Origin: Mesorhizobium sp. Pch-S
GTDB lineage: Bacteria > Pseudomonadota > Alphaproteobacteria > Rhizobiales > Rhizobiaceae
Length of the DNA: 64,000 nucleotides
Direction of reading: 5' to 3'
NCBI RefSeq assembly: GCF_004136315.1
Contig: NZ_CP029562.1
Location: 372,001 to 436,000, forward strand
Shown: positions 49,592 through 60,672 of the stretch, piece by piece
How the letters are laid out: each line of letters begins with the position of its first letter
Position numbering within the stretch: the first letter of the stretch is position 1
Notes under the pieces: generated by a model
Told to the model about the DNA's origin: nothing
Seen by the model: the letters and a program-made list of their open reading frames with translations, nothing else
The model's database searches: none
Program-made: the position numbers and the translations under genes

Positions 49592-49630
49592 AGGGCATTT
49601 CCGCTTTTCTCCGAATCCCGGAAATGCCCT
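49592..49630. repeat. Palindromic intergenic repeat
   Basis: AGGGCATTTCCG and CGGAAATGCCCT form a perfect 12-bp stem with a 15-base loop between corA and truB. Without a T run, so more like a palindromic element than a terminator. Confidence 0.55.
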
Positions 49631-49691
49631 AACCCGTTGTTTCTACGCAATTCCAGGTACGCGGGCGTTGCGTGCTGTGGTGAAACGGGCC

Positions 49692-50648
49692 TCAGCCCGC
49701 AAAAACCCGCTTGGGCTTGAACATACCCTGCTCGATGGCGCCAATGGCGACCAGCTTGCCACGTGCGGTCGCACAGGCTTCTTCCGCCTCCAGCGGCGCA
49801 TCGCGACCGCGGATGATGACGGAATTACCAAGCCTGATCTTCGTGGCCGCATCATCGCTGATGGCGACCTGCGGCAGGCATTCCAGCGCGGCAGCGGTGT
49901 CGATCAGGAAATCGTCGAGGGCGGCATGGCGTTCGGTATCGGAGAACGGGGCATCGTCACCTTCCGCCGCAGGTGGCAGCGCCGCCTCCAGTTCAGCGAT
50001 GGTGACAAAGTCCTCGGATGTAAAGGGATCAACCTCGGTGCGACGCAAGTCCGCGATATGACCGAAGCAGCCGAGGTCGCGTCCCATGTCGCGCGCCAGT
50101 GAACGCACATAGGTGCCCTTACCGCATTCGACCTCGAAAATGGTGCGGTCACTGCCATGTTCAACGATATCGAGCCGACCGATCTCGACCTCGCGTGCCG
50201 GAATCTCGACCGTCTCTCCATCACGAGCGAGATCATAGGCGCGCTCGCCGGCGATCTTGATGGCGGAGAACTGGGGCGGCGTCTGCATGATAACGCCGGT
50301 GTAGTTGGGCAGCAGCGCGCGGATATCCGCCTCGCTCGGACGCATGTCCGAACTCTTTGTCACCGGACCTTCCAGATCGTCGGTGCTGCGCTCCTCCCCC
50401 CAGGCGACGGTGAAGCGGTAGATCTTGGCGCCATCCTGCACATAGGGCACGGTCTTGGTGGCATCGCCGAGAGCGATCGGCAGCATGCCGGATGCCAGCG
50501 GATCGAGCGTGCCGGCATGTCCGGCCTTTTCCGCCTGGAACAGCCATTTCACCTTCGACACCGCTTCGGTCGACCCCATGCCGACCGGCTTGTCCAGGAT
50601 CAGCCAGCCGGAAACCGGTCGGCCCTTCTTCTTACCGCGACGCGCCAT
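49692..50648 (-). CDS. truB: tRNA pseudouridine-55 synthase
   Basis: Converts U55 of the tRNA T-loop to pseudouridine. The 318-residue protein has [13 protein letters not shown] near residue 14, the catalytic Asp in [16 protein letters not shown] near 48, and RSLARDMG near 184. It shares one base with rbfA (TAATG), so the two are translationally coupled. Confidence 0.96.
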   Translation of the reverse strand: MARRGKKKGRPVSGWLILDKPVGMGSTEAVSKVKWLFQAEKAGHAGTLDPLASGMLPIALGDATKTVPYVQDGAKIYRFTVAWGEERSTDDLEGPVTKSSDMRPSEADIRALLPNYTGVIMQTPPQFSAIKIAGERAYDLARDGETVEIPAREVEIGRLDIVEHGSDRTIFEVECGKGTYVRSLARDMGRDLGCFGHIADLRRTEVDPFTSEDFVTIAELEAALPPAAEGDDAPFSDTERHAALDDFLIDTAAALECLPQVAISDDAATKIRLGNSVIIRGRDAPLEAEEACATARGKLVAIGAIEQGMFKPKRVFAG

Positions 50649-51070
50649 TACTCGTCGTTCTCCTTGTCCTTGTCATTCTCATCGTGGCCGAGGTCGCGCG
50701 CCACTTCCGGCGAATGCAGCAACTCGTTGATCTTCGAGAAATTGTCGTAGCTGGTGTCGAGCCGGAAGCGGAATTCCGGCATGTATTTCATCTGTCGCAA
50801 TGCGGGCGACATACGCCCGCGAATGAAGCGGGCATTGCGGTTCAGCGCCTCGACAACCGCCTTGTCGTCCTTGGCGCCAAGCGGCGCCACGAAGGCAGTG
50901 GCGATCTTCAGATCAGGAGACATCCGCACCTCCGAGACCGAGATGACGGTCGTCTCGATGAGGTCGTCACGCACGTCACCGCGCTGGAGAATATCGGACA
51001 GGGCATGACGCACCTGCTCGCCGACACGGAGCATGCGCTGGGAAGGGCCGCTGGATTGCTGTCTATTCAT
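50648..51070 (-). CDS. rbfA: Ribosome-binding factor A
   Basis: A 140-residue KH-like factor for late 30S subunit maturation. [19 protein letters not shown] and [20 protein letters not shown] are typical. The acidic C-terminal tail ([15 protein letters not shown]) is common in alphaproteobacteria. It sits 233 bases downstream of infB. Confidence 0.94.
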   Translation of the reverse strand: MNRQQSSGPSQRMLRVGEQVRHALSDILQRGDVRDDLIETTVISVSEVRMSPDLKIATAFVAPLGAKDDKAVVEALNRNARFIRGRMSPALRQMKYMPEFRFRLDTSYDNFSKINELLHSPEVARDLGHDENDKDKENDE

Positions 51071-51262
51071 TTCAATCTCTCGGATGTGAAAGCTGCACGG
51101 ACAGGTGATTGCAATGGCGCGCCGGCCATTTGCCTAGAAATTACAATCACATGAGGCCGTCCAGCCATTGGCCGGATCTTAGGTGGATCGATGCGGGTGA
51201 CCCCGAACATTAGCCGACCTAATCCGTTTGCGGAGTGGGACCGCAGCCACGGTTGTCATCAA

Positions 51263-51289
51263 GGGAGAGCGGCTGAAGCCGCCCTCCCG
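51263..51289. terminator. Hairpin downstream of infB
   Basis: GGGAG.GCGGC and GCCGC.CTCCC form a stem with a TGAA/TTCA loop 14 bases past the infB stop. The T run is on the plus-strand side, so its action on infB is uncertain. Confidence 0.45.
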
Positions 51290-51303
51290 TTTTCGCCAGG
51301 CCC

Positions 51304-53865
51304 TTAGAGCTTGCGGGTCACCATCTCGACGCGGAAGCACTCGATGATGTCGCCGACCTGAATGTTTTCGTAGTTCTGGAAGGCCATGCCGCATTCCTGG
51401 CCGACCGGAACTTCCGGAACTTCGTCCTTGAACCGCTTCAGCGTCTTCAGCGTACCTTCGTGGATGACCACATTGTCGCGGATCAGGCGTACGCCCGCAC
51501 CGCGTTCGACACGGCCTTCGGTGACGCGGCAGCCCGCAACCTTGCCGATCTTGGTGATGTGGAAGACCTCGAGGATCTCCGCATTGCCAAGGAAGGTCTC
51601 GCGACGCTCCGGCGAAAGCAGACCCGACATCGCATCCTTAACGTCATCCACCAGGTTGTAGATGATGTTGTAGTAGCGGATTTCGATGCCCGCCTGCTCG
51701 GCGGCGGTCCGGGCCTGCGCGTTGGCGCGGACGTTGAAGCCGATGATTGCCGCACCCGAGGTTTCGGCCAGCGTGACATCGCTTTCGGTGATGGCACCGG
51801 CGCCGGCATGGACGATGCGCGCCCTCACCTCGTCGGTGCCGAGCTTGTCCAGTGCAGTAACGATCGCTTCGATGGAACCCTGCACGTCGCCCTTGATGAT
51901 GAGCGGGAATTCCTTCAACCCGCTCGCCTGAAGCTGCGACATCATCTGCTCCAGCGAACCGCGCTGGGTTGCATGCTTGGCAACCGCCTTGTCGCGAGCC
52001 AGGCGCTGACGATACTCGGTGATCTCACGGGCACGCGCTTCGTTGTTGACGACCGCGAAACGGTCACCAGCCTGCGGTGTCCCCTGAAGACCGAGGATCT
52101 CCACCGGCATTGCCGGCGGCGCTTCCTGGACGTGCTCGCCGCGGTCGTTGACCAGCGCACGCACACGGCCCCATTCGTTGCCGGCAACCAGGATTTCGCC
52201 TGGCATCAGCGTGCCGGTCTGCACCAGAACGGTGGCAACCGGACCACGGCCCTTGTCGAGGCGAGCCTCGATGACAACGCCTTCCGCCGTGCGGTCGGGA
52301 TTGGCCTTGAGGTCGAGGATTTCGGACTGCAGCAAGATGGCTTCCAGCAGTTTGTCGAGGCCCGCGCCGGTCTTGGCCGACACTTCGACGTCGAGCACTT
52401 CACCGCCCATCGATTCGACGAACACTTCGTGCTGCAGAAGCTGCGTACGCACCTTCTGCGGGTCCGCAGCCGGCTTGTCGACCTTGTTGATGGCCACGAT
52501 GATCGGCACGCCAGCCGCCTTGGCATGGCTGATGGATTCGATCGTCTGCGGCATGACGCTGTCGTCTGCTGCGACGACCAGAATCGCGATATCGGTGGCC
52601 TGGGCGCCACGAGCACGCATCGCCGTGAAGGCGGCGTGGCCAGGCGTGTCGATGAAGGTGATCTTCTGGCCGTCCTTCTCCACCTGATAGGCACCGATAT
52701 GCTGGGTGATGCCACCGGCTTCGCCGGACACCACATTGGCATGACGGATGGCATCGAGCAGCGAAGTCTTGCCGTGGTCGACGTGACCCATGATGGTCAC
52801 CACCGGCGGACGCGAGACGAGATCCTCGTCGCGATCGGCGATGTTGAAGAGGCCTTCCTCGATGTCCGACTCGGCGACGCGCTTGACGGTGTGACCGAAT
52901 TCCGAAGCCACCAGCTCGGCCGTGTCGGCGTCGATGACGTCGCCCGGCTTCAGGATCTGGCCCTGCTTCATGAAATACTTGACCACGTCCACCGCGCGCT
53001 CGGACATACGCTGCGCCAGTTCCTGGATCGTGATGGTTTCAGGCAGCGTCACTTCACGCACGACTTTCTCGCGCGGCTCATTGTGCATCGCGCGCTTGAA
53101 CTTCTCCTGCCGACGACGCATGGCCGACAGCGAGCGCGCACGCGCATCACCATCTTCCGAAGACAGCGCCGTATTGAGCGTGAGCTTGCCGCGACGGCGA
53201 TCTTCCTCGGCCTTGGTCGGCTTGGCCGGACGCGCCAGTTCGGGCGTCGCGAGACGGCGCGGCGGCAAAGCAGACGACGGAGCACTACCACGGTTACGCG
53301 GCTTGGCTTCTTCCTCCTCGTCACCCCCTGCCTGCTCGGCAGTCTGCGGCGCGCGACGGCGTGCCTCTTCCTCGGCACGGCGACGTGCTTCGGCCTCGGC
53401 CTTGATACGAGCCTCTTCCTCGGCCTGACGGCGAGCAGAATCCTCGCGCTCGCGCTTGCGGCGTTCCTCTTCATCGGCGCGACGCTTGGCATCCTCGGCG
53501 GCACGCTGGCGATCTTCCATCTCGCGTGCCTGCGAGCCCTCAAGCGCCCGGCGACGGGCCTCCATCTCGCCACGCGACAGCTCGTTCAGCACCATGCCGC
53601 CACGATCGGGCTGCGGTGGCGGCGTCGGACGACGCTGCTCCTGCACGACCGGCGCTGCCTGCTGCTGCGGCCGTGGCTGCGGTTGAACCTGCTGGGGCTG
53701 GACCTGAACCTGCGGCTGCGGAGGCTGGGGCTGAGGCGCAGCCGGCTTCGGCGTGAACACCGTCTGCGGGGCCGGAGCAGGCTGCTGCTCGCCCGGCTTC
53801 ACGAACTTGCGCTTGGTCTCGACCACGACCTGCTTGGTGCGGCCATGCGAGAAATTCTGGCGCAC
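51304..53865 (-). CDS. infB: Translation initiation factor IF-2 (5' end frameshifted)
   Basis: The GTPase that brings initiator tRNA to the ribosome. The open frame from GTG 53865 encodes 853 residues: a long Gln/Pro and Arg/Glu-rich linker, G1 [15 protein letters not shown] near residue 358, G2 [11 protein letters not shown]3 DTPGHAAF, G4 NKVDK, and domains 3-4 to the C-terminus. The normal alphaproteobacterial N-terminus lies upstream in another frame (53866-53957), so about 31 residues are displaced by one missing base. Either an assembly error or translation from the internal GTG explains this. Confidence 0.9.
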   Translation of the reverse strand: MRQNFSHGRTKQVVVETKRKFVKPGEQQPAPAPQTVFTPKPAAPQPQPPQPQVQVQPQQVQPQPRPQQQAAPVVQEQRRPTPPPQPDRGGMVLNELSRGEMEARRRALEGSQAREMEDRQRAAEDAKRRADEEERRKREREDSARRQAEEEARIKAEAEARRRAEEEARRRAPQTAEQAGGDEEEEAKPRNRGSAPSSALPPRRLATPELARPAKPTKAEEDRRRGKLTLNTALSSEDGDARARSLSAMRRRQEKFKRAMHNEPREKVVREVTLPETITIQELAQRMSERAVDVVKYFMKQGQILKPGDVIDADTAELVASEFGHTVKRVAESDIEEGLFNIADRDEDLVSRPPVVTIMGHVDHGKTSLLDAIRHANVVSGEAGGITQHIGAYQVEKDGQKITFIDTPGHAAFTAMRARGAQATDIAILVVAADDSVMPQTIESISHAKAAGVPIIVAINKVDKPAADPQKVRTQLLQHEVFVESMGGEVLDVEVSAKTGAGLDKLLEAILLQSEILDLKANPDRTAEGVVIEARLDKGRGPVATVLVQTGTLMPGEILVAGNEWGRVRALVNDRGEHVQEAPPAMPVEILGLQGTPQAGDRFAVVNNEARAREITEYRQRLARDKAVAKHATQRGSLEQMMSQLQASGLKEFPLIIKGDVQGSIEAIVTALDKLGTDEVRARIVHAGAGAITESDVTLAETSGAAIIGFNVRANAQARTAAEQAGIEIRYYNIIYNLVDDVKDAMSGLLSPERRETFLGNAEILEVFHITKIGKVAGCRVTEGRVERGAGVRLIRDNVVIHEGTLKTLKRFKDEVPEVPVGQECGMAFQNYENIQVGDIIECFRVEMVTRKL

Positions 53866-53957
53866 GGGCTCTGCTCGATGCCCGGGCGCTTCAGCGTCAA
53901 TGTCTTCTTGGGCGTAACACTCAGCGTCTTGTCGTCGCCCGAATTCGTATCACTCAT
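53866..53957 (-). other. infB: Displaced 5' end of infB
   Basis: ATG at 53957 overlaps the ylxR stop by four bases and begins [20 protein letters not shown], then [10 protein letters not shown], the standard IF-2 N-terminus of Rhizobiales. After Ser-31 the frame is off by one: AGCCCGTGCGC instead of an expected AGC-NCC-GTG-CGC. As written, this frame stops at 53799, after 52 codons. Confidence 0.8.
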
Positions 53958-54613
53958 TCCATATCCTCTGCGGCATCATCATCGCCGGCAACAGCCGCAA
54001 TCATTGCCAGATCGTCCGGGGAACCGCCCCGGTAACGGTCGAGCGCAACCATGCGCTTCACGGCCGCCTTACCCGCGTCGCTCGCGAGAACGGCAGCATG
54101 TATCACATTTGTCCCCCCCAATGCCAAACCCAAATCCGCTTCCGCGAAAAGTTTGTATGCGGGAATAGCGGGGCCGCCGAGATGGGCGGTCGCCCGGCGT
54201 GCCTGGGTGATCTTGCGCACTCCATCATCGGAGGCTTCGAAAGCATGCAGGACAAGTGCCGCCTTGCCGGAGCGCACGACACTATCGACCTTGGCGGCGC
54301 CGAGCGCAACAGCGCCGGCCTTGCGGGCCAAGCCGAGCGCGCCCAGGGCCGAGCGCACGAACAAGCCCTCGACCATCGCGCCGAGTTCCGGCGGAACGAT
54401 GACCTGCTTCTTGAAGGCGCGGGCAAAATGCCCCTTGGCAGAGGCTTTGTCGACAGTGGCGCGGTCGGCGCTGACCCAGCAGCCCCGACCAGGCAATGAT
54501 CTTTTGAGATCTGGAACGACGGCCGAATCCGGACCGACGACGAAACGGATCAGATCATCCGTTTCGGCGGTCTTCCTTGTGACGATGCAGGTGCGATCGT
54601 TCATCTCGGACAA
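53954..54613 (-). CDS. YlxR-type RNA-binding protein with L7Ae-like domain
   Basis: A 219-residue protein. The N-terminal YlxR (DUF448) domain reads [19 protein letters not shown] and [11 protein letters not shown]; residues 85-180 resemble the ribosomal L7Ae/YlxQ fold ([34 protein letters not shown]). Firmicutes encode these as two genes, ylxR and ylxQ; the fused form is usual in alphaproteobacteria. It sits between nusA and infB, consistent with a role in transcription-translation. Its stop overlaps the infB ATG. Confidence 0.9.
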   Translation of the reverse strand: MSEMNDRTCIVTRKTAETDDLIRFVVGPDSAVVPDLKRSLPGRGCWVSADRATVDKASAKGHFARAFKKQVIVPPELGAMVEGLFVRSALGALGLARKAGAVALGAAKVDSVVRSGKAALVLHAFEASDDGVRKITQARRATAHLGGPAIPAYKLFAEADLGLALGGTNVIHAAVLASDAGKAAVKRMVALDRYRGGSPDDLAMIAAVAGDDDAAEDME

Positions 54614-54636
54614 GGGTTGCTCCGGCCGGTCTCATC

Positions 54637-56229
54637 TTACGCGCCGGTGGTTTCGGCTTCAGCGGCCTCGGCCTGGGCTTCCTCTTCGGAAATCCAACCA
54701 GCCTTGAGGCGCGCCGCCAGAACCATCTGCTCGGCTTCAGTCTTGGAAATACCGTGCGCGGCAAGCACGCCCGGGAATACCTTGGTCTCTCCGTCCTTGC
54801 GCTCTTTCCAGCCGACGAGATCGTCGGCAGCGTAGCCGGCAAAGTCCTCGATGGTCTTCACGCCGTCTTCGCCCAGCGTCACCATCATGGCAGTGGTCAC
54901 GCCCGGGATTTCACGCAGCTCGTCCTTGACGCCCAGCTTCTTGCGGGCGGCATCGTGCTCGGCCTCGACCTTTTCCAGGTGCTCGCGGGCGCGATTCTGG
55001 ATCTCGGTGGCGGTGTCGTCGTCGAAGCCGTCGATCGACGAGATCTCGCCAGCGTCGACATAGGCGACTTCCTCGACCGAAGTGAAGCCTTCCGATGCCA
55101 GCACCTGGCCGACCATTTCGTCGACGTCGAGGGCTTCCATGAACAGATTGGAGCGTTCGACGAATTCCTTCTGGCGACGCTCGCTCTCTTCCTGCTCGGT
55201 CAGGATGTCGATGTCCCAGCCGGTCAGCTGCGAGGCAAGGCGCACGTTCTGGCCGCGACGGCCGATGGCCAGCGACAGCTGGTCGTCCGGCACCACCACT
55301 TCGATGCGTTCCGCATCTTCGTCCAGCACCACCTTGGCGACTTCCGCCGGCTGCAAGGCGTTGACGATGAACGATGCCGCCGAGGGCGACCACGGAATGA
55401 TGTCGATCTTTTCGCCCTGCAGCTCGCCGACGACGGCCTGCACGCGCGAACCACGCATACCGACGCAGGCGCCGACCGGATCGATCGAGGAATCGCGGCT
55501 GATGACGGCGATCTTGGCGCGCGAGCCCGGGTCGCGGGCGACCGACTTGATCTCGATGATGCCGTCGTAGATTTCCGGCACTTCCATGGTGAACAGCTTC
55601 GCCATGAACTGCGGATGCGTGCGCGACAGGAAGATCTGCGGGCCGCGCTGCTCGCGACGCACGTCATAGACATAGGCACGGACGCGATCGCCGTACTTGT
55701 AGTTTTCGCGAGGGATGAGCTCATCGCGGCGGATGATCGCCTCGCCGCGGCCGAGATCGACGATGACGTTGCCGTACTCGACGCGCTTGACGGTACCGTT
55801 GACGATCTCGCCGATACGATCCTTGTATTCGTCATACTGGCGGTCGCGCTCGGCCTCGCGCACCTTCTGCACGATGACCTGCTTGGCCGACTGCGCGGCG
55901 ATGCGGCCGAAATCCATCGGCGGCAGCTGTTCGGCGATGAAATCGCCGAGCTGCGCATCGGGATTGCGCTCGCGGGCAGAGAACAGCGAAATCTGCGTGG
56001 CGTAGTCCTCGACGTTTTCAACGACTTCCATCAGGCGCTGCAGCTTCATCTCGCCGGTGTTCGGGTTGATGTCGGCGCGGATGTTGGTTTCCTGACCATA
56101 ACGCGAACGCGCGGCCTTCTGGATCGCATCGGCCATGGCGGCAATCACGATCGACTTGTCGATCGACTTTTCGCGCGCGACTGCATCTGCAATCTGCAGC
56201 AGTTCGAGCCTGTTGGCGCTTACAACCAT
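54637..56229 (-). CDS. nusA: Transcription termination/antitermination factor NusA
   Basis: A 530-residue RNA polymerase partner that modulates pausing and termination. The N-terminal polymerase-binding domain, an S1 domain ([20 protein letters not shown] near residue 135), KH domains ([20 protein letters not shown] near 250) and two C-terminal helix-hairpin-helix acidic repeats ([19 protein letters not shown]) are seen. It lies 43 bases after rimP and 23 before ylxR. Confidence 0.97.
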   Translation of the reverse strand: MVVSANRLELLQIADAVAREKSIDKSIVIAAMADAIQKAARSRYGQETNIRADINPNTGEMKLQRLMEVVENVEDYATQISLFSARERNPDAQLGDFIAEQLPPMDFGRIAAQSAKQVIVQKVREAERDRQYDEYKDRIGEIVNGTVKRVEYGNVIVDLGRGEAIIRRDELIPRENYKYGDRVRAYVYDVRREQRGPQIFLSRTHPQFMAKLFTMEVPEIYDGIIEIKSVARDPGSRAKIAVISRDSSIDPVGACVGMRGSRVQAVVGELQGEKIDIIPWSPSAASFIVNALQPAEVAKVVLDEDAERIEVVVPDDQLSLAIGRRGQNVRLASQLTGWDIDILTEQEESERRQKEFVERSNLFMEALDVDEMVGQVLASEGFTSVEEVAYVDAGEISSIDGFDDDTATEIQNRAREHLEKVEAEHDAARKKLGVKDELREIPGVTTAMMVTLGEDGVKTIEDFAGYAADDLVGWKERKDGETKVFPGVLAAHGISKTEAEQMVLAARLKAGWISEEEAQAEAAEAETTGA

Positions 56230-56272
56230 CTTAGTCTCCCTGAACAGGGCCGCCTGACCGGCAGCCGCTCAT

Positions 56273-56890
56273 TCACTTCTCAGCTTCGGTTTCTTCTGCG
56301 GCATCAGCGTCGCCGCGGTGTTTCTTGGCATCCTTGCGGGCCCGATTGTCCTTCGACAGGGCTTCGCGGATCAAATCGTCGGTCAGCACGAGATGGGCCT
56401 CGGCGATCGCCTCATAAGGAATGCGTACTGTCGGCTCTTCGCCGTAAGCTGCCTTGTCGCGCTCCAGCAGGATGCCTTCGGCATCGGCTTCCGCGATCTT
56501 GCCCTTGAAGCGCTTGCGGTCGGCGACGAGGACCGAGGTCTCCAGCTTCACCAGATGACCGGCCCAGGCAACGAAATCCGATGTGCGAACCAATGGCCGG
56601 TCGATACCGGGCGAAGACACTTCCAGATGATACGCCTTCTCGATGGGATCGTCGACATCGAGCGCTGGCGAGATCGCCCGGCTGACTTCTTCGCAATCCT
56701 CGACGGTCATGGTGCCGTCTTCGCGCTCGGCCATGATCTGCAGCGTCAGACCGTGTTGACCCGACAGGCGTACACGCACGAGACGGAAGCCCATGCCGCG
56801 CAAAACGGGCTCGACGATGATGGCGATGCGGGCATCGATACCGCTTTCGCGGATGATACGGTCGTCGCTATCGGCCTGGCTTGAAGTCAT
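56273..56890 (-). CDS. rimP: Ribosome maturation factor RimP
   Basis: A 205-residue factor for 30S assembly. Conserved stretches are [11 protein letters not shown] near residue 32, [17 protein letters not shown] near 58 and [14 protein letters not shown] near 84. The C-terminal tail is acidic and Lys-rich, as in rhizobial homologues. ATG at 56890 was chosen; the longer frame lacks family resemblance. First gene of rimP-nusA-ylxR-infB. Confidence 0.93.
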   Translation of the reverse strand: MTSSQADSDDRIIRESGIDARIAIIVEPVLRGMGFRLVRVRLSGQHGLTLQIMAEREDGTMTVEDCEEVSRAISPALDVDDPIEKAYHLEVSSPGIDRPLVRTSDFVAWAGHLVKLETSVLVADRKRFKGKIAEADAEGILLERDKAAYGEEPTVRIPYEAIAEAHLVLTDDLIREALSKDNRARKDAKKHRGDADAAEETEAEK

Positions 56891-57164
56891 CCGGTGTCCG
56901 CTGCTCGAATCTCTTGGCGACGGCCGGTAACAAAAAAGAGCGGGACCGGGTGGACCCACTCTTCGTCATACCGACCAAGAATTTGAAGCCGATATAGCAA
57001 TGGCAGCGGCGAAATGCAAGGCTGGCAAGAAACAGGGAGCGCTTTCCTCATCCATGCGCGTCCTGCATGGCAGCCTTGCCTTCGAAGCCCTGTTAGACCA
57101 GCCGCCGGCATCCTATCTTTTGTGCAGCGCAGCAAAAAGCTGCGCAAAGAGATGGAGCAAAACC

Positions 57165-57323
57165 GTGCGTACCAGCAGAACCGCGATCCGCAACCTGATC
57201 GACATCGTCGGCAGCGCGATCAACGCAGCCGGCGCCGTGGAAGGCAATCGGGCGCCGAAGGGCAATGATCTTCGTCGTCTCGGCATCGACCCGGTCGAAT
57301 TCGCCAAGATCCGCCGCATCTAG
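57165..57323 (+). CDS. Small conserved-looking protein of unknown function
   Basis: A 52-residue basic protein with an N-terminal helix and the tail GNDLRRLGIDPVEFAKIRRI. Small Rhizobiales proteins with a similar LRRLGIDP tail are familiar to me but uncharacterised. GTG at 57165 follows GGAG at eight bases; no ATG lies close. It diverges from rimP and converges on tctA. Confidence 0.6.
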   Translation: MRTSRTAIRNLIDIVGSAINAAGAVEGNRAPKGNDLRRLGIDPVEFAKIRRI

Positions 57324-57331
57324 ATACGAAA

Positions 57332-57353
57332 AGCGGAGGCATCAGCCTCCGCT
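57332..57353 (-). terminator. Hairpin between small gene and tctA
   Basis: AGCGGAGGC and GCCTCCGCT form a perfect nine-base stem with a four-base loop; TTTTCG follows on the minus strand, downstream of tctA. Confidence 0.75.
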
Positions 57354-57402
57354 CCGATAGATCCAGCCGGCGGGCTCGAAGCCACCGGGCACAAGAGTCG
57401 CC

Positions 57403-58917
57403 TCAGTCGCTGTCGCCGCCAAGCTGCGACAGGACCTGGTCCTTGCCCCGCCAGCGCAGGTAGAGCGGCACCACCACCGCCGCAATTGCGAGCACCCAAA
57501 GCCCTATCGCAATCCACGAGTGGAACAGCACCGAAGGATCGCCCTGGCTGATGGCGACCGCGCGGCGTAATTGCTGTTCGGCGAGCGGCCCCAGGATCAA
57601 TCCCACCACCACGGGCGCGATCGGATAGTGAAAGCGCCGCAGTCCATAGCCGAGCAGGCCGAAAGCCAGCAGCATGCCGAGTTCGAATGTCGACGGATTG
57701 GCACCGATGGTGCCGAGGGTCGCGAACATCAGGATGCCTGCGTAGAGCCATGGCGTCGGAATGGTGAGCAGCTTCACCCAAAGTCCGATCAAGGGCAGGT
57801 TCAGAACCAGAAGCATCAGGTTGGCCACCAGCAGGCTGGCGATCAGGCCCCAGACCAGTTGCGGATTGCTGACGAACAGCAACGGCCCCGGCTGAAGCCC
57901 GAACTGCTGGAAACCGGCCAGCATGATGGCGGCAGTCGCCGTCGTCGGCAGGCCTAGCGTCAGCAATGGCACCAGCGTGCCCGCCGCGGAAGCATTGTTG
58001 GCGGCCTCGGGTCCGGCGACGCCCTCAATGGCGCCCTTGCCGAATTCCTCCGGTTTCTCCGCCAGTTGCTTTTCCACCGAATAGGACAGGAAGGTACCGA
58101 TCTCCGCGCCACCGGCCGGCATGGCGCCGATGGGGAAGCCGATTGCCGTACCGCGCAGCCACGGCTTCCAGGATCGACGCCAGTCCTCGCGAGTCATCCA
58201 GACCGAACCCTTGATCGCCTGAATGGTCGAATCGCCTCCCCTGGCGGCTGCCACGGACAGGGCCTCGCCGATCGCAAACAGCGCGACGGCCAGCGTCGTC
58301 ACCTCGACGCCGTCGAGCAGGTCAGGAATGCCGAAAGCAAGCCGAGCCTGGCCAGTCTGCAGGTCGATGCCGACCAGGCCGAGCAGCAGACCGATGAACA
58401 GCGAGGTCAGGCCACGCAGCGTCGATTCGCCAAAAGCCGCCGACACGGTCATGAAGGCGAGCACCATCAGCCCGAAATATTCCGCAGGACCGAAAGAAAG
58501 CGCCAGTTTCACCACTGCCGGCGCGATGAAGGCGAGGCCAATGGTGGCGATCAGACCTGCGACGAACGACCCGATAGCCGCGGTGGCAAGGGCGGGACCA
58601 CCACGCCCGGCGCGCGCCATCTTGTTGCCCTCGAGCGCAGTGACGATCGAAGAACTCTCACCGGGCGTGTTGAGCAGGATCGACGTGGTCGAGCCGCCAT
58701 ACATGCCGCCGTAATAGATGCCGGCAAACATGATGAGCGAACCGGCCGGGTCGAGTTTGTAGGTAACCGGCAAGAGCAGCGCGACCGTCAGCGCCGGACC
58801 AATGCCCGGCAGGACACCGACGGCGGTGCCCAAGGTCACGCCGATCAGCGCATAAAGAAGATTCATCGGCTGCAGGGCAACCACAAGCCCGTGCGCCAGA
58901 AGCTCGAACGTCGTCAT
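57403..58917 (-). CDS. tctA: Tripartite tricarboxylate transporter, large membrane subunit
   Basis: The 504-residue TctA permease of a binding-protein-dependent secondary transporter for citrate or other carboxylates. It has about a dozen membrane helices, with the family motifs [20 protein letters not shown] near residue 20, [21 protein letters not shown] near 65 and [21 protein letters not shown] near 310. It lies 22 bases after tctB. Confidence 0.94.
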   Translation of the reverse strand: MTTFELLAHGLVVALQPMNLLYALIGVTLGTAVGVLPGIGPALTVALLLPVTYKLDPAGSLIMFAGIYYGGMYGGSTTSILLNTPGESSSIVTALEGNKMARAGRGGPALATAAIGSFVAGLIATIGLAFIAPAVVKLALSFGPAEYFGLMVLAFMTVSAAFGESTLRGLTSLFIGLLLGLVGIDLQTGQARLAFGIPDLLDGVEVTTLAVALFAIGEALSVAAARGGDSTIQAIKGSVWMTREDWRRSWKPWLRGTAIGFPIGAMPAGGAEIGTFLSYSVEKQLAEKPEEFGKGAIEGVAGPEAANNASAAGTLVPLLTLGLPTTATAAIMLAGFQQFGLQPGPLLFVSNPQLVWGLIASLLVANLMLLVLNLPLIGLWVKLLTIPTPWLYAGILMFATLGTIGANPSTFELGMLLAFGLLGYGLRRFHYPIAPVVVGLILGPLAEQQLRRAVAISQGDPSVLFHSWIAIGLWVLAIAAVVVPLYLRWRGKDQVLSQLGGDSD

Positions 58918-58939
58918 GGGCGTCGTCCCCTAATTCCGC

Positions 58940-59428
58940 TCAAAACAGAAGATGTTCGAGTGGGCCAGCCGGCAGCGAAAGCGACAGGCCGCGCGCAAAG
59001 ATCACCCAGATGACATAGGCAAGCACGATGCCGAGCGGTATCGTCTTCCACAAAGGCCCCCTGCCGAAGGCGCGTGCCGTGGCTGCAAACAGCAGTCCGG
59101 TTGCGATCGAGAACCCGGCAACCTTCAAAAGCAGCATCTGCGCCGCCAGGCCGCCGACGATCCAGAGAATCGGGCTTATCTGCTGCTGTTCGCGCTCAGG
59201 GAAGTCGCCGCGCCAGGCCTCGCCCGCCGTCCAGATCGCCAGAATGAAGAAAACCCCTGCGATCACATAGGGAAACGTGGTCGGGCCGATGCGGGCGTAG
59301 CTGGCAGCACCGGCCTGCCGGGCCGTCGACCAGACAACCACGATGGCCACCACGGCCAATGCGACCGCTATGGCAAGCGCCGCCCAATCCGGGCGGCGCG
59401 ACAGTTTTTTGGAGGTGTCTTGGCTCAT
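58940..59428 (-). CDS. tctB: Tripartite tricarboxylate transporter, small membrane subunit
   Basis: A 162-residue four-helix membrane protein (AALAIAVALAVVAIVVVWS, FPYVIAGVFFILAIWTAGEAW, ILWIVGGLAAQMLLLKVAG, plus a C-terminal helix). TctB assists TctA. Its start overlaps the tctC stop by four bases. Confidence 0.9.
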   Translation of the reverse strand: MSQDTSKKLSRRPDWAALAIAVALAVVAIVVVWSTARQAGAASYARIGPTTFPYVIAGVFFILAIWTAGEAWRGDFPEREQQQISPILWIVGGLAAQMLLLKVAGFSIATGLLFAATARAFGRGPLWKTIPLGIVLAYVIWVIFARGLSLSLPAGPLEHLLF

Positions 59429-60369
59429 TTGACCAGGCCGATGTCCTTCAGCACACCAGCCGTGAGCTCGGTGTCCTTCTTCAACTGCGTGGTGAACTCG
59501 TCACCAGCCAGATAGGTGTTCTCCCAGCCCTTGTCGGCGAGGATCTTCTGCCAGGCAGCGGACTTCACCATCTTTTCGATATCGGCGAGGATCGCCGTCT
59601 TCTGCTCGGCGCTGATGCCGGGCGCCGCGGCAACCATGCGCCAGTTCTGGATGGCGACATCGACACCGGCTTCCTTGAAGGTCGGCGCCTCGACGCCTGG
59701 AACGGGCTTTTCGCTGGAAATGCCGATGAGGCGCAGCGTACCGGCCTTCACCTGCTCCGAGAATTCGCCATAGCCGGAGATACCGACAGTGACCTGATTG
59801 CCGAGCAGGGCAGCAAGTGCCTCGCCACCACCGGAAAAGGCGATGTAGTTGACCTTGGTGGGATCGACACCAACCGCCTTGGCGATCAAGCCCGCAGTGA
59901 TGTGATCGGTTCCGCCGGCAGAGCCGCCACCCCACGAGACCGAGCCCGGATCGGCCTTGAGCTTGGCGATCAGACCGGCCATGTCCTTGATGTCGGAAGC
60001 TGCCGGCACCACCACCACTTCATATTCGCCGGTCAGGCGCGCGATCGGCGTCACCTGATCGAGCGTCACTGGCGAATTGTTGGTCAGGATGCCGCCGACC
60101 ATCACATAGCCGCCGACGAGCAGCTGCGAAGCATCGCCATTGGCCTGGTTGACGAATTGCGCAAGTCCGATGGTACCGGCTGCACCGGGCACGTTGGTCA
60201 CCTGCACCGAGCCGGAAATCTTCTCGTCCTGCAAAGCGGTCTGCATGGAACGCGCGGTCTGGTCCCAGCCGCCGCCAGGTGCGGCCGGAGCCATGATCTT
60301 GTAATCGGCGGCGAAGGCCGGAATGGCCATCACGCTCGCCACGATGGTCGCCAGAAGGAATTTCTTCAC
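59425..60369 (-). CDS. tctC: Tripartite tricarboxylate transporter binding protein (Bug family)
   Basis: A 314-residue periplasmic receptor: signal peptide [20 protein letters not shown], then the Bug-family features [18 protein letters not shown] near residue 25 and [20 protein letters not shown] near 146. The ligand is a carboxylate such as citrate, not identifiable here. GTG at 60369 is preceded by GGGAGAGAG and gives the correct signal peptide; it is first in tctC-tctB-tctA. Confidence 0.93.
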   Translation of the reverse strand: MKKFLLATIVASVMAIPAFAADYKIMAPAAPGGGWDQTARSMQTALQDEKISGSVQVTNVPGAAGTIGLAQFVNQANGDASQLLVGGYVMVGGILTNNSPVTLDQVTPIARLTGEYEVVVVPAASDIKDMAGLIAKLKADPGSVSWGGGSAGGTDHITAGLIAKAVGVDPTKVNYIAFSGGGEALAALLGNQVTVGISGYGEFSEQVKAGTLRLIGISSEKPVPGVEAPTFKEAGVDVAIQNWRMVAAAPGISAEQKTAILADIEKMVKSAAWQKILADKGWENTYLAGDEFTTQLKKDTELTAGVLKDIGLVK

Positions 60370-60672
60370 GGTCTCTCTCCCTTGAGACGCAGCCCATTGG
60401 GGTCGGCTGACGTCATGTTCGCATTGGTTCGCGCCGCACGATCGGCGTCGCGTCGAGACAACCCTGGGAGAATGATGGTTCAAGCGGCGCGCCGAAGACT
60501 GCTGCCTTCGCTGCGGCGCCGTTATGGTCCCTCTCCTCCCAGACCTGCAGGCCCGGCCGCCTCCAACAGCCAGACCGACAGAAATGCTAACCGAGCAAGC
60601 TGACATCTGACTGACATCCCGCCCGCGGAGCGATCATGACCCAAACATGATGGCTTTGCCACCGCTTCGTGG
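60370..60672. other. Region upstream of tctC
   Basis: 303 bases with no gene I can support. It probably holds the tctCBA promoter. TGACATCTGACTGACATC at 60599-60617 contains a direct repeat (CTGACAT-type) that could bind a response regulator such as TctD, whose gene lies 1.4 kb away; this is a guess from spacing. The 3' end of the upstream binding-protein gene abuts it. Confidence 0.35.

Noticed and set aside
51460-54168. 902-codon open frame on the plus strand opposite infB and ylxR
   Set aside because: It is fully antisense to IF-2, low in complexity and matches no family; high-GC genes commonly leave such open antisense frames.
54754-56508. 584-codon open frame opposite nusA and rimP
   Set aside because: Antisense to NusA with His/Asp/Arg-rich composition typical of shadow frames.
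57000-57164. Longer N-terminal extension of the 52-residue protein
   Set aside because: The upstream codons have no family resemblance and overlap the likely rimP promoter region.
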